A stretch of 64,000 nucleotides of DNA from Burkholderiaceae bacterium (GCA_016790575.1 JAEUOU010000027.1:1-64000); one strand, 5' to 3'; positions 55,022-64,000 are shown, counted from the first letter of the stretch. A program made the numbers and translations. The notes: generated from the letters alone by a model not told the origin.

Positions 55022-56098
55022 ATGTTCTACAGAGAAAACGGTCAGTTCAAGACCTCTTACCGCGCCGATCAGCAGATCTTCCCGATCACGCAGGACCGGT
55101 TCGCCGTGCTGGCCATCATCGCTTTCGCGGCGATCGCAGTCCCCATGATGGCCGACGAATACATGTTCCGCGCCATCCTGATCCCGTTCCTGATCCTGTC
55201 GCTGGCGGCGCTGGGTGTGAACATTCTGGTGGGGTACTGCGGCCAGATATCGCTGGGCTCCGGCGCCTTCATGGCGGTGGGCGCCTACATGGCCTACAAC
55301 ACCTACATCCGCATCGACGGCATGCCGCTGATCGTGGCGCTGCTGTCCGGCGGTTTCTTTGCCACAGCAGTGGGCATGTTCTTCGGTATCCCGAGCTTGC
55401 GGGTCAAGGGGCTGTACCTGGCGGTTGCCACTTTGGCGGCACAGTTCTTCTGTGACTGGGCCTTCCTGCGGGTGGGCTGGTTCACCAACAACAATGCATC
55501 GGGTTCCGTATCGGTGTCCAATCTGCAGGTCATGGGCTGGACCATCAATACGCCCGTTGAAAAGTATCTGTTCTGCCTGGGGTTCCTTGTCGTGTTCGGA
55601 CTGCTGGCGAAGAATCTGGTGCGCTCAGCAATCGGTCGAGAATGGATGGCCATTCGCGACATGGACGTGGCCGCCGCCGTGATTGGCATCCGCCCGGTCT
55701 ATGCCAAGCTCAGTGCATTCGCTGTCAGTTCCTTCATTGTCGGCGTCGCCGGTGGGCTCTGGGGCTTTGTCCACCTGGGTTCGTGGGAGCCGGCCGCGTT
55801 CTCCATCGACCGTTCCTTCCAATTGCTGTTCATGGTGATCATCGGTGGCATGGGCTCCATCATGGGCAGCTTTTTCGGGGCCGCCTTCATCGTGATCCTG
55901 CCAATTTTCCTGAACCAGTTCCTACCCTGGGTGGGTGATCTGGTGGGCGTGAGCATCTCCACCGCAGCCGTGGCGCACACGGAATTCATGATCTTCGGCG
56001 CACTGATTGTCTGGTTCCTGATCGTGGAACCCCATGGACTCGCCAAACTGTGGTCAATTGCCAAACAGAAGCTGCGAATCTGGCCTTTCCCGCATTGA
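55022..56098 (+). CDS. ABC transporter permease (LivM type)
   Basis: A 358-residue inner-membrane permease of the LivM subfamily: LAALGVNILVGYCGQISLG with the CGQISLG motif, GIPSLRVKGLYLAVATLA, and the coupling sequence REWMAIRDMDVAAAVIGI. Helices are evenly spaced, giving about nine membrane spans. An extra 25-residue hydrophilic N-terminus (FYRENGQFKTSYRADQQ) precedes the first helix. It pairs with the LivH-type permease. Confidence 0.92.
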   Translation: MFYRENGQFKTSYRADQQIFPITQDRFAVLAIIAFAAIAVPMMADEYMFRAILIPFLILSLAALGVNILVGYCGQISLGSGAFMAVGAYMAYNTYIRIDGMPLIVALLSGGFFATAVGMFFGIPSLRVKGLYLAVATLAAQFFCDWAFLRVGWFTNNNASGSVSVSNLQVMGWTINTPVEKYLFCLGFLVVFGLLAKNLVRSAIGREWMAIRDMDVAAAVIGIRPVYAKLSAFAVSSFIVGVAGGLWGFVHLGSWEPAAFSIDRSFQLLFMVIIGGMGSIMGSFFGAAFIVILPIFLNQFLPWVGDLVGVSISTAAVAHTEFMIFGALIVWFLIVEPHGLAKLWSIAKQKLRIWPFPH

Positions 56099-56184
56099 CC
56101 AAGGGACATCCCTGACACCTACACGCGTCTTTTAGCGTTAACTATTCGGTTCCCCCTGTGCTTCACTTTCTTAGGAGACAACCC

Positions 56185-57522
56185 ATGAAGCTTCGCCAAA
56201 TTGCCCTCACCGCCACGGTGGTCGCTGCCGGTCTTTCCGGTGTGTTGACCACGTCCCTGGCTTCCGCCCAGGCCAAAGAGCAGTTTTTCCCTGCCCTGGT
56301 CTACCGCACCGGTGCGTACGCGCCCAACGGCGTGCCCTTTGCCAACGGTTACGTCGACTACCTCAAACTCACGAACGCCCGCGGCGGCATCAATGGCGTG
56401 AAGGTCTCCTTTGAAGAATGTGAAACCGGTTACGCCACTGACCGCGGCGTCGAGTGCTACGAGCGACTGAAAGGCAAGAATGGCGGAGCCACCGTGTTCC
56501 AGCCCCTGTCCACCGGCATCACCTTTGCACTGACCGAAAAAGCCCCCGTGGACAAGATTCCGCTGATCACGGCCGGTTACGGCCGCAGCGAAAGCCAGGA
56601 CGGCGGCGTGTTCAAGTGGAATTTCCCGATCGCTGGCACCTATTGGGTCGCCGCCGACGTGCTGATCCAGCACATTGCCAAGAAGGAAGGCGGCTTCGAC
56701 AAGCTCAAGGGCAAGAAGATCGCGCTGGTCTACCACGACAGCCCGTTTGGCAAAGAGCCAATCCCCCTGCTGCAAGAACGCGCGAAGATGCATGGCTTTG
56801 ACCTGAGCCTTCTGCCCGTCACCCACCCCGGCGTCGAGCAGAAAGCCACCTGGCTTCAGATTCGCCAGAACCGCCCGGACTACGTGCTGAACTGGGGCTG
56901 GGGTGTGATGAACTCCACCGCTCTGAAAGAAGCGCAGGCCACAGGCTATCCGCGCGAGAAGATGTACGGTGTGTGGTGGGCGGGTGCCGAACCTGACGTG
57001 AAAGACGTTGGCCAGGGCGCCAAGGGCTACAGCGCAATCACCATGCAGCATGGAACGGAAAAAGGCGCCGCCGTGGTCAAGGAAGTCCTGGAAAAGCTGC
57101 ATGCCAAGAACCAAGGCACCGGACCCAAGGATGAAGTGGGTGAAGTGCTGTACATGCGCGGTCTGATCAGCGCCATGTTCGCTGTGGAAGGGGTCCGCGC
57201 AGCTCAGGAGCGCTTCGGCAAAGGCAAAGTCATGACCGGAGAGCAGGCCCGTTGGGGGTATGAAAACCTGAACCTGACCCAGGCCAAGCTGGACGCGCTG
57301 GGCTTCAAAGGTGTCATGCGACCCATCTCCACCAGTTGCGCCGACCACATGGGCGCCGCCTGGGCCCGTATCCACACCTGGGACGGCACCAAATGGGTCT
57401 TCAGCAGCGACTGGTACCAGGGCGACGAGCAGATCATCAAGCCCATGGTCAAAGCCGCTGCCGACAAGTACGCGGCCGAGAAGAAACTCACTCGCCGCAC
57501 ACCGCAAGACTGCCAGTCCTGA
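56185..57522 (+). CDS. ABC transporter periplasmic substrate-binding protein
   Basis: A 445-residue type I periplasmic binding protein with a signal peptide (cleavage near ASAQA). Mature sequence: FFPALVYRTGAYAPNGVPFA, then VKVSFEECETGYATDRGVEC. It is longer than LivK (about 370) and belongs to the large binding proteins found with acyl-CoA-ligase-linked transporters. ATG 56185 has AGGAG eight bases upstream. Two stem-loops follow the gene before the next cistron, consistent with a more stable or more abundant transcript for the binding protein. Confidence 0.9.
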   Translation: MKLRQIALTATVVAAGLSGVLTTSLASAQAKEQFFPALVYRTGAYAPNGVPFANGYVDYLKLTNARGGINGVKVSFEECETGYATDRGVECYERLKGKNGGATVFQPLSTGITFALTEKAPVDKIPLITAGYGRSESQDGGVFKWNFPIAGTYWVAADVLIQHIAKKEGGFDKLKGKKIALVYHDSPFGKEPIPLLQERAKMHGFDLSLLPVTHPGVEQKATWLQIRQNRPDYVLNWGWGVMNSTALKEAQATGYPREKMYGVWWAGAEPDVKDVGQGAKGYSAITMQHGTEKGAAVVKEVLEKLHAKNQGTGPKDEVGEVLYMRGLISAMFAVEGVRAAQERFGKGKVMTGEQARWGYENLNLTQAKLDALGFKGVMRPISTSCADHMGAAWARIHTWDGTKWVFSSDWYQGDEQIIKPMVKAAADKYAAEKKLTRRTPQDCQS

Positions 57523-57534
57523 TTCTTCGGCAAC

Positions 57535-57611
57535 CCTTCCCGCTTGACGGGAAGGCCTGGTGGCCCACACGGGCCATCAGCTGAAAGGGCCGCGTGCGGG
57601 CCTTTCAGCTG
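57535..57611 (+). promoter_or_regulatory. Two tandem stem-loops between binding-protein and LivF-type genes
   Basis: CCTTCCCG (57535-57542) and CGGGAAGG (57548-57555) form an 8-bp stem with a 5-base loop. CAGCTGAAAGG (57578-57588) and CCTTTCAGCTG (57601-57611) form an 11-bp stem. Neither has a T-run, so full termination is unlikely. They may stabilise the upstream message or partly attenuate read-through into the ATPase gene. Confidence 0.6.
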
Positions 57612-57631
57612 GTTCAACAGGACACTCCAAC

Positions 57632-58441
57632 ATGAGCAACCCCAACATCGTTCTCAACGTCAACGGCATCGAGGTCATCTATAACCACGTGATCCTGGTG
57701 CTCAAGGGCGTTTCCCTGCAGGTGCCCGAGGGTGGCATTGTTGCCATCCTGGGCGGCAATGGCGCCGGCAAGACCACCACCCTGCGGGCCATCTCCAACC
57801 TGCTGAAAGGCGAACGCGGCGAGGTCACCAAGGGTTCGGTCGAACTGCGGGGCGAGCGAATCGAGAATCTGAGCCCGGCCGATCTGGTCAACCGCGGCGT
57901 GGTCCAGGTCATGGAAGGCCGCCACTGTTTCGCCCACTTGACCATTGAAGAAAATCTGCTGACCGGCTCCTACACCCGCAAGGACAAGGCCGAAGTGGCC
58001 CGCAACCTGGAGAAGGTCTACAACTACTTCCCGCGCCTGAAGACCCGCCGCACTTCGCAGGCGGCCTACACCTCCGGTGGCGAGCAACAGATGTGTGCCA
58101 TCGGGCGTGCCATCATGGCCAACCCCAACATGGTGCTGCTCGACGAGCCCTCGATGGGCCTGGCGCCGCAGATCGTCGAAGAGGTCTTCAACATCGTGAA
58201 GGACCTGAACACCAAGGAAAAGGTCACCTTCCTGCTGGCCGAACAGAACACCAACATGGCGCTGCGGTATGCCGACTACGGCTACATCATGGAGTCCGGC
58301 CGCATCGTGATGGACGGGGCGGCGGCCGACCTGGCCAGCAACGAGGACGTCAAGGAGTTCTACCTCGGCATGGGCGGTGGCGAGCGCAAGAGCTTCAAGG
58401 ACGTCAAGAGCTACAAGCGGCGCAAGCGCTGGCTGGCCTGA
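57632..58441 (+). CDS. ABC transporter ATP-binding protein (LivF type)
   Basis: A 269-residue ATPase: Walker A AILGGNGAGKTTTLRAI, Q-loop VVQVMEGRHCFAHLT, signature YTSGGEQQMCAIGRA, Walker B MVLLDEPSMGLAPQ and H-loop region LLAEQNTNMAL. It completes the transporter begun at 53258. ATG 57632 starts the domain; earlier in-frame codons lie within the stem-loop region. The C-terminus carries a basic tail (VKSYKRRKRWLA). Confidence 0.92.
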   Translation: MSNPNIVLNVNGIEVIYNHVILVLKGVSLQVPEGGIVAILGGNGAGKTTTLRAISNLLKGERGEVTKGSVELRGERIENLSPADLVNRGVVQVMEGRHCFAHLTIEENLLTGSYTRKDKAEVARNLEKVYNYFPRLKTRRTSQAAYTSGGEQQMCAIGRAIMANPNMVLLDEPSMGLAPQIVEEVFNIVKDLNTKEKVTFLLAEQNTNMALRYADYGYIMESGRIVMDGAAADLASNEDVKEFYLGMGGGERKSFKDVKSYKRRKRWLA

Positions 58442-58501
58442 CAGCCGGTTCCGTTTTCCTTTCCGTTTCAACCCTTGCCGGAGGTGCGCAAGCGTTCCAC
58501 C

Positions 58502-59770
58502 ATGAGCCATCACCACGACGACCTTGAGATCCGCACGCCCGAAGCCCGCGAAGCCGCGTTGTTCGGCGCCCTTCCCGCTCAGATCGCCCAGGCGCAGCGC
58601 CATGCACCGGCGCTTGCCGCGCTGCTGGACGGTGTCGACGCCACGGCCGTCACCGATCGCGCCGCGCTTGCGCGCCTGCCGGTGACGCGAAAGTACGAAC
58701 TGCTCGACCGCCAGAAGGCCTCCCGTGCCGCGGGTAGTGACCCGTTCGGCGGCTTTTCGACCATCGGCTGGAACGGCCTGTTGCGCAGCCGGGGCGCGCG
58801 CCGGGTGTACCAGTCGCCCGGGCCGATCTACGAGCCCGAGGGTCATGCCACGGATTACTGGCGCTGTGCGCGGGCCATGTCCGCGGCCGGCTTCCGCGAA
58901 GGCGACCTGGTGCACAACTGCTTCAGCTACCACCTGACGCCCGGCGCCTGGATCATGGAAAGCGGCGCGCAGGCGCTGGGCTGCACCGTCATTCCGGGTG
59001 GCGTGGGCAACACCGAACAACAGCTGGCCGCCATCGCCGACCTGAAGCCGCAGGCCTACGCCGGCACGCCGAGCTTTCTGAAGATCCTGGTGGAAAAAGC
59101 GCAGGAAGTCGGCATGACGCTGCCCATCACCAAGGCCCTGGTGTCCGGCGAGGCGTTTCCGCCCTCCTTGCGCGACTGGCTGGCCGAGCGCGGCGTCACC
59201 GCCTACCAGTGTTACGCCACGGCGGATGTGGGCCTGATCGCCTACGAAACCGCGGCCCGCGAAGGCCTGGTGCTGGATGAAAACATCATCGTCGAGATTG
59301 TGCGGCCCGGCACCGGCGACCCGGTGGCCGACGGCGAGGTCGGCGAGGTGGTGGTGACGGTGCTCAACCCCGACTACCCCTTGATCCGCTTCGGCACCGG
59401 CGACCTTTCGGCGATCCTGGCCGGTTCCTGCCCGACCGGGCGCACCGCGCCCCGCATCAAGGGCTGGATGGGCCGCGCCGACCAGACCACCAAGATCCGG
59501 GGCATGTTTGTGCATCCGGGCCAGGTGGCCGATATCGTTCGGCGCTTTCCGGAAATCGTTCGGGCCCGTCTGGTGGTTACCGGAGAGATGGCGAACGACC
59601 AGATGACGCTGAAGGTCGAATCAACCTGCAGCGGCCCTGACGGACTGGTCGGCCGCGTAGCCGATGCCATTCGAGATGTCACAAAACTGCGTGGCAATGT
59701 CGAGGTACTGGCCCCCGGTAGCCTGCCCAACGACGGCAAGGTCATAGAGGACGCCCGCAGCTACCAGTGA
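58502..59770 (+). CDS. Phenylacetate-CoA ligase-like AMP-forming ligase
   Basis: A 422-residue adenylate-forming enzyme of the PaaK-like subgroup: PVTRKYELLDRQK, FSYHLTPGAWIMESGAQALG, AYAGTPSFLKIL, YQCYATADVGLIAYE, RFGTGDLSAIL and GWMGRADQTTKIRGMFVHPG are characteristic. It probably activates an aromatic or related acid to its CoA ester. It follows the transporter by 60 bp and may be in the same transcript, giving two ligases around one uptake system. ATG 58502 lies 17 bases after GGAGG; a GTG at 58484 abuts that site and a TTG at 58475 precedes it, so the ATG is preferred. Confidence 0.88.
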   Translation: MSHHHDDLEIRTPEAREAALFGALPAQIAQAQRHAPALAALLDGVDATAVTDRAALARLPVTRKYELLDRQKASRAAGSDPFGGFSTIGWNGLLRSRGARRVYQSPGPIYEPEGHATDYWRCARAMSAAGFREGDLVHNCFSYHLTPGAWIMESGAQALGCTVIPGGVGNTEQQLAAIADLKPQAYAGTPSFLKILVEKAQEVGMTLPITKALVSGEAFPPSLRDWLAERGVTAYQCYATADVGLIAYETAAREGLVLDENIIVEIVRPGTGDPVADGEVGEVVVTVLNPDYPLIRFGTGDLSAILAGSCPTGRTAPRIKGWMGRADQTTKIRGMFVHPGQVADIVRRFPEIVRARLVVTGEMANDQMTLKVESTCSGPDGLVGRVADAIRDVTKLRGNVEVLAPGSLPNDGKVIEDARSYQ

Positions 59771-59892
59771 TCGACGGACGGAATTCCGATCACGGTCGCA
59801 CTGCGCATCCGGGCTCGCCCTTACGTAGTTCCCGCGATTGCACGGTGCGCCGCGGCTCGTAACATCGCTCCATCGATCAACTGGAGTGAACC

Positions 59893-60876
59893 ATGAAGAA
59901 GCTCGTTCTCCTCGCATGCCTGGCCGTCGCCGCCGGCGCAAACGCGCAGACCTACCCCACCAATCGCCCCATATCCATCGTGGTGCCCTTCGCGGCCGGC
60001 GGTCCGACCGACCGTGTTGCGCGCGACCTGGCTGAAGCCATGCGTAAGGCGATTCCGGGCTCGAACTTTGTGGTTGAAAACGCCGCCGGTGCCGGTGGAA
60101 CCATTGGCGCCAACAAGGTGGCCAAAGCGGCTCCTGACGGACAGACGCTGTTGTTGTTCCATGTTGGCATGGCGACCACACCGGTCATGTACCGCAAGCT
60201 GACCTATAAGCCGCTGGAAGACTTTGAATACCTGGGTATCGTCAACGATGTACCGATGACCCTGATCGGCAAGCCCCAGTTGCCGGCCAATACCTACCGC
60301 GACTTTGAAAACTACATCCGCGCCAACGCCGGAAAACTGAACCTTGCGCATGCCGGACAAGGTTCAGCATCCCACCTTTGCGGCCTGATGTGGCAATCGG
60401 CCGTCAAGCTGAACGAATCCATGACGACCATTCCGTTCGGCGGCACCGCGCCGGCGATGAACGCGCTGGTCGGAGGGCAAGTCGACGTGATGTGTGACCA
60501 GACCACCAACACCGTCGGTCAGATCGAGGGTGGCCGCGTCAAGGCCTTCGCTGTAACGACAGCACGTCCATTGTCCGGCCACAAGACGCTCAAGGACTAC
60601 CCGACCTTGCAGGAGATGGGGCTCAAGGGCTTCAACCTGACGATCTGGCACGGGCTGTATGCACCCAAGGGCACGCCGGCCGCGATCACCAAGATTTTGA
60701 ACGAAGGCATGAAAAAGGCGCTCAAGGATCCCGACTTCATCAAGAAGCAGGAAGGTCTGGGGGCGATTGTTGCCACAGACAACCGCGTAACCCCGGAAGG
60801 GCACAAAGCCTTCGTCGCCGCGGAGATCAACAAGATCCGCCCGGTTTTCGAAGCTGCCAAGGCCTTTGCCGACTGA
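59893..60876 (+). CDS. Bug/TctC-family periplasmic substrate-binding protein
   Basis: A 327-residue exported receptor: signal peptide ending GANAQ, then NRPISIVVPFAAGGPTDRVA with the PFAAGG motif, VENAAGAGGTIGANKVAKA and VDVMCDQTTNTVGQI. Bug proteins bind carboxylates, nicotinate-like or amide compounds; most are orphans, as here, with no tctA/tctB nearby. A strong intrinsic terminator follows at 60941. Confidence 0.92.
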   Translation: MKKLVLLACLAVAAGANAQTYPTNRPISIVVPFAAGGPTDRVARDLAEAMRKAIPGSNFVVENAAGAGGTIGANKVAKAAPDGQTLLLFHVGMATTPVMYRKLTYKPLEDFEYLGIVNDVPMTLIGKPQLPANTYRDFENYIRANAGKLNLAHAGQGSASHLCGLMWQSAVKLNESMTTIPFGGTAPAMNALVGGQVDVMCDQTTNTVGQIEGGRVKAFAVTTARPLSGHKTLKDYPTLQEMGLKGFNLTIWHGLYAPKGTPAAITKILNEGMKKALKDPDFIKKQEGLGAIVATDNRVTPEGHKAFVAAEINKIRPVFEAAKAFAD

Positions 60877-60940
60877 CGACATGCCCGCTCGGCCAGAGCA
60901 TCGCTGCAGAACTTTGGCTGTCCACATTTCCTGGTAACCG

Positions 60941-60965
60941 GCCGCGCCCGTGCGGGCGGTTTTTT
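60941..60965 (+). terminator. Rho-independent terminator after the first TctC gene
   Basis: CCGCGCCCG-TG-CGGGCGG folds into a GC-rich stem-loop followed directly by TTTTTT. It lies 65 bp after the stop of the first Bug gene and closes that transcript. Confidence 0.85.
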
Positions 60966-60980
60966 GCGCTGTTTTCCCGT

Positions 60981-61403
60981 ATGTCACAGACACGGCCGCC
61001 CCAGCTTCGGATCGTTGATTCGATTACCGAACTGTCACCGTGCGACGGCGGTTGCATTGCTGTCAGCGGCTCACATGGCGGCGTCAGCTCGGCGCGATAC
61101 GCAGCGGCCGTGCGCCCCGTTCTGTGCGTGTTCAATGACGCGGGGGTCGGCAAGGAGCAGGCAGGAATCGCGGCACTGCAAATTTTGCAGGCGAGCGATC
61201 TGGCCGCCTGCACGGTGGGCCACGACAGCGCGTGTATCGGCAACGCGCAAAGCACACTGGCAACGGGCCGGATCAGTCATGTCAACGCCTGCGCGGCCAC
61301 CTTGGGTATTCACCAAGGACAGTCGTGCCGAAATGCCGTCATGATGGCGTCTCGCACCAACTCCGCAGAGGCCCAGCACCATGCCCCATCTGATTCGCCC
61401 TGA
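60981..61403 (+). CDS. Conserved hypothetical protein with SGSHGG and NDAG motifs
   Basis: A 140-residue protein without signal peptide or membrane segment. Its pattern looks conserved rather than random: [20 protein letters not shown], then [33 protein letters not shown], and [21 protein letters not shown] recall similar small proteins encoded beside TctC-type genes in Burkholderiales but cannot name a function. It starts just after the terminator, has no clear ribosome binding site, and its end overlaps the next gene by 23 bp. Confidence 0.62.
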   Translation: MSQTRPPQLRIVDSITELSPCDGGCIAVSGSHGGVSSARYAAAVRPVLCVFNDAGVGKEQAGIAALQILQASDLAACTVGHDSACIGNAQSTLATGRISHVNACAATLGIHQGQSCRNAVMMASRTNSAEAQHHAPSDSP

Positions 61404-62394
61404 ACGTCGTTTGCTATTGGCCCGCCTCGGGGCCACTGCGGCCGCCTTCGCGCTCAGCTCTGCTGCGCTTGCCCAAAGCGGTTGGCCCACCAAGCCCGTG
61501 CGCATGGTGGTTCCGTTCGCGCCCGGTGGCACCACCGATATTCTGGCCCGCGCGATTGCTCCGGAACTGAGCCGGGCCTTCGGCCAGAGCTTTGTCGTTG
61601 AAAACCGCGCCGGCGCCGGCGGCAACGTCGGCGCCGAACTGGTTGCCAGGTCCGCGCCGGACGGTTACACCCTCCTGATGGGTACGGTCGGCACCCACGG
61701 CATCAACAAGTCGCTGTATCCCCGTCTTCCGTATGACCCGCAAAAGGACTTTGCGCCGGTTACTCTGGTCGCCGGTGTTCCGAATGTCATGGTGATGAAT
61801 GCCGATCGGGCCAAGGCCTTGGGCATCAATACGGTAACCGACTTCATCCGCTATGCCCGGAGCAACCCTGGAAAACTCAGCATGGCTTCCAGTGGCAACG
61901 GAACATCGATCCACCTTGCGGGCGAGCTGTTCAAATCCCGGACCGGAGTTTTCATGCCCCATATCCCCTACCGGGGTTCGGGGCCCGCGCTGCACGATCT
62001 GGTGGCCGGTAACACCGATGTGATGTTCGACAACCTGCCCTCGGCCATGCCGCAGATCAAAGCCGGCAAGCTCAAGGCGTTTGCAGTTACCAGCGCGCAG
62101 CGTTCTGCAGCCATGTCGGAATTACCCACCATTGAGGAGGCCGCTGGTCTGAAGGGCTTTGAAGCCAGCAGCTGGTTCGGCTTGCTGGCGCCGGCCGGCA
62201 CACCGGCGGAGATCGTCTCCCGAATTCAGCAAGAGACCGCCAAGGCTCTGCGGACTGCGACCATCAGCGAGCGTTTGCAATCTCAGGGTGCGATTCCCAG
62301 CGGCAACACCCCCGCCGAGTTCTCCCGCCTGATTGATGCGGAACTCGTCAAATGGGCGGCCGTTGTCAAGGCCTCGGGTGCCAAAGTGGACTGA
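61381..62394 (+). CDS. Bug/TctC-family periplasmic substrate-binding protein, second
   Basis: A 337-residue exported receptor with a signal peptide ([18 protein letters not shown]). Family motifs: [53 protein letters not shown] and [16 protein letters not shown]. It differs clearly from the first TctC protein, so the two probably bind different ligands. Overlaps the upstream unknown gene by 23 bp, suggesting co-transcription. Confidence 0.92.
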   Translation: MPHLIRPERRLLLARLGATAAAFALSSAALAQSGWPTKPVRMVVPFAPGGTTDILARAIAPELSRAFGQSFVVENRAGAGGNVGAELVARSAPDGYTLLMGTVGTHGINKSLYPRLPYDPQKDFAPVTLVAGVPNVMVMNADRAKALGINTVTDFIRYARSNPGKLSMASSGNGTSIHLAGELFKSRTGVFMPHIPYRGSGPALHDLVAGNTDVMFDNLPSAMPQIKAGKLKAFAVTSAQRSAAMSELPTIEEAAGLKGFEASSWFGLLAPAGTPAEIVSRIQQETAKALRTATISERLQSQGAIPSGNTPAEFSRLIDAELVKWAAVVKASGAKVD

Positions 62395-62450
62395 CACCCA
62401 CCCGAGTCTGCACGCGCTCACGCGCGTGCCCCTGGCCCCGTAGCGCGCGG

Positions 62451-62774
62451 TCAAACTCCCCAGACAATCGGCGCCTCAGCCTTCTCACATCGCCGCAGCA
62501 TCTCAATGAACGGCGTTGCTCGCTGACGCAGCGAAACGACCTCCCCGGCCGGTGGATCATCCCCGCGGGAGCGTGCCGATTCGACTGCTGCATTTCGTGC
62601 GGCTTCTTCAGTCCGTATGGCCAACTCCAGTGCCTGAATGGCCCGCGCCATTTGCAACGGCTCGATGATGCCGCTGGTTTCCGGCGACTTGCCAATGATG
62701 TCTAGCACCCTCCTGCCATTGGGCTCCAGCATGATCAGGTCACCGGTTGCCTTGGATTTGAACTTGAACAACAT
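62451..62774 (-). CDS. DUF1840 family protein
   Basis: A 107-residue cytosolic protein starting LFKFKSKATGDLIMLEPNGR and ending with LRRCEKAEAPIVWGV, the pattern of DUF1840, a family restricted largely to beta/gammaproteobacteria. No function is known. It has GTCCCTCGC-type context but AGGG upstream of ATG 62774 on its strand. Divergent from the monooxygenase gene at 62899. Confidence 0.85.
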   Translation of the reverse strand: MLFKFKSKATGDLIMLEPNGRRVLDIIGKSPETSGIIEPLQMARAIQALELAIRTEEAARNAAVESARSRGDDPPAGEVVSLRQRATPFIEMLRRCEKAEAPIVWGV

Positions 62775-62851
62775 GCGAGGGACTCCGAGTGAGGCCCTTC
62801 ATTGTGCCCCGTCAGTTGCGGACAAGGGTTAATCCCTGTTCGGATGTTTTC

Positions 62852-62865
62852 GTTTAGTTCTAAAC
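62852..62865. promoter_or_regulatory. Candidate MarR-type operator upstream of the CoA monooxygenase gene
   Basis: GTTTAG-TT-CTAAAC is a perfect inverted repeat in an A/T-rich patch 34 bp before ATG 62899, with further GAACTAA-like words downstream. A/T-rich palindromes of this kind are typical MarR-family sites near aromatic acid catabolism genes. The regulator is not in the window. Confidence 0.45.
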
Positions 62866-62898
62866 TATTTCTGTCTGAACTAATGCGCTGGAGACCCC

Positions 62899-64000
62899 AT
62901 GAACATCGTCTGCATCGGCGGCGGCCCCGCGGGCCTGTACTTCGCGCTGCTCATGAAGCAGCACAACCCGGCCCATGACATCACGGTGGTGGAGCGCAAC
63001 AAGCCCTACGACACCTTCGGCTGGGGCGTGGTGTTTTCCGATGCCACCATGGACAACATGCGACAGTGGGACCCCGCCACCGCGGCCGAGATCCAGCAAG
63101 CCTTCAACCACTGGGACGACATCGAGCTGCACTTCAAGGACGAGGTGATCCGCTCCGGCGGCCACGGGTTTGTCGGCATCGGACGCAAGAAGCTGCTGAA
63201 CATCCTGCAGGCGCGCTGCGAGCAGCTCGGTGTGAAGCTGGTGTTCGAAACCGAAGTCGATTCCGACACAGACTACCCCGACGCGGACCTGATCATCGCC
63301 AGCGACGGCATCAACTCCCGCATCCGCACCCAGTACGAACGCGTCTTTCAGCCCGACATCGTGGTGCGTCCCAACCGCTACATCTGGCTGGGCACCCACA
63401 AACTCTATGACGCCTTCACCTTCCTGTTCGAGAAAACCGAACACGGCTGGTTCCAGGCCCACATCTACAAGTTCGACGAGAACACCACCACCTTCATCGT
63501 CGAATGTCCGGAAGAGGTCTGGCAGGCACACCGGCTGGATGAGGCCGACCAGGCCCAGTCGATCGCGTTCTGCGAGCAGCTGTTCGCCAAGAACCTGCAG
63601 GGCGAGAAGCTGATGACCAATGCCCGCCACCTGCGCGGCTCGGCCTGGCTGAATTTCCAGCGCGTGAAGTGCGAACAGTGGTCGCACTTCAACGGCCGCA
63701 GCCACGTGGTGCTGATGGGCGACGCGGTGCACACCGCCCACTTTGCCATCGGCTCCGGCACCAAGCTGGCGATCGAGGACGCCATCGAGCTGACGCGCCA
63801 GTTCATCGACATCGGTGACGCGCCCGGGCAGATTCCGCAGGTGCTGGCCCGCTACCAGGAACTACGCCAGGTCGAGGTGCTGAAACTGCAGAACGCCGCC
63901 TGGAACGCGATGGAATGGTTCGAGGTGTGCGGGCGCCGTTACGCGGACCGGATGGCGCCGCCGCAGTTCATGTACTCCATGCTGACGCGCAGCCAGCGCA
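62899..64000 (+). CDS. FAD monooxygenase domain of salicylyl-CoA / 2-aminobenzoyl-CoA hydroxylase type (3' end outside window)
   Basis: The first 367 codons run off the window edge. They form a flavoprotein hydroxylase domain: dinucleotide-binding [36 protein letters not shown], the [16 protein letters not shown] motif, and [20 protein letters not shown] that binds the flavin ribityl chain. The sequence resembles the N-terminal half of bifunctional salicylyl-CoA 5-hydroxylase / 2-aminobenzoyl-CoA monooxygenase-reductase, which continue into an old-yellow-enzyme domain; that part would lie beyond 64000. It acts on CoA-activated aromatics, in keeping with the upstream ligases. GAGACCCC precedes the ATG. 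Confidence 0.85.
   Translation, partial: MNIVCIGGGPAGLYFALLMKQHNPAHDITVVERNKPYDTFGWGVVFSDATMDNMRQWDPATAAEIQQAFNHWDDIELHFKDEVIRSGGHGFVGIGRKKLLNILQARCEQLGVKLVFETEVDSDTDYPDADLIIASDGINSRIRTQYERVFQPDIVVRPNRYIWLGTHKLYDAFTFLFEKTEHGWFQAHIYKFDENTTTFIVECPEEVWQAHRLDEADQAQSIAFCEQLFAKNLQGEKLMTNARHLRGSAWLNFQRVKCEQWSHFNGRSHVVLMGDAVHTAHFAIGSGTKLAIEDAIELTRQFIDIGDAPGQIPQVLARYQELRQVEVLKLQNAAWNAMEWFEVCGRRYADRMAPPQFMYSMLTRSQR

Overview
The window looks like chromosome of a high-GC betaproteobacterium of the order Burkholderiales, most like the family Comamonadaceae. The grounds are the gene families (two Bug/TctC-type periplasmic binding proteins, a Liv-type ABC system paired with acyl-CoA ligases, DUF1840, a hemE-priA neighbourhood), very GC-rich codon use with long antisense open frames, and dispersed repeats of kinds I associate with that family. 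No rRNA, tRNA, phage, transposase or CRISPR array was seen. The genes are mostly housekeeping and catabolic; the unusual material lies in the repeats and in a few gene fusions or extensions.

Layout. 1-6.9 kb: an archaic chaperone-usher (spore coat U type) pilus locus with a divergent pilin-like gene and a hybrid histidine kinase. 6.9-13.5 kb: a MocR-type regulator facing a tight six-gene operon (LysE exporter, EamA exporter, aminotransferase, glutathione transferase, PhzF isomerase, glyoxalase-like protein), with a perfect inverted repeat between them. 13.7-18.2 kb: a phosphatase, then a leftward operon of RlmN-like methyltransferase, 7TMR-DISM protein with a degenerate GGDEF domain, and creatininase-like amidohydrolase. 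18.3-24.7 kb: alanyl-tRNA editing protein, DUF167, DsbD, a redoxin, and metY between two CoA-binding-domain genes. 24.8-28.6 kb: an acyl-ACP-reductase-like enzyme and an iron alcohol dehydrogenase, both with lysine/alanine-rich histone-like tails. 29-41 kb: hemE and priA with two copies of a DnaA-box element, katG, an AEC transporter, a Rep/UvrD helicase, a small secreted protein overlapping pldA, and an orphan amino-acid-type binding protein. 41.6-50.2 kb: a secreted barrel-like protein, ravA-viaA, a glycine/valine-rich lipoprotein, htpG, a lipase and an RluF-like pseudouridine synthase. 50.2-64 kb: a Crp/Fnr regulator divergent from an acyl-CoA ligase plus Liv-type ABC operon, a PaaK-like ligase, two TctC proteins flanking an unknown gene, DUF1840, and the start of a salicylyl/2-aminobenzoyl-CoA-type monooxygenase. 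The last block reads as uptake and CoA-dependent breakdown of aromatic or other carboxylic acids.

The most distinctive observation is a dispersed repeat with an ungapped 30-bp core, found nine times. Four copies are between genes and five are inside genes. All three sense-oriented coding copies (two in dsbD, one in a small secreted protein) are read in the same frame and supply hydrophobic signal-peptide or membrane segments. Both antisense coding copies (phzF-like, mocR-like) also share one frame and lie in probable linkers. A second, GC-rich repeat type is fused in frame into the helicase. Separately, two homologous ~168-bp elements with near-terminal inverted repeats, an internal hairpin and a perfect DnaA box flank hemE.
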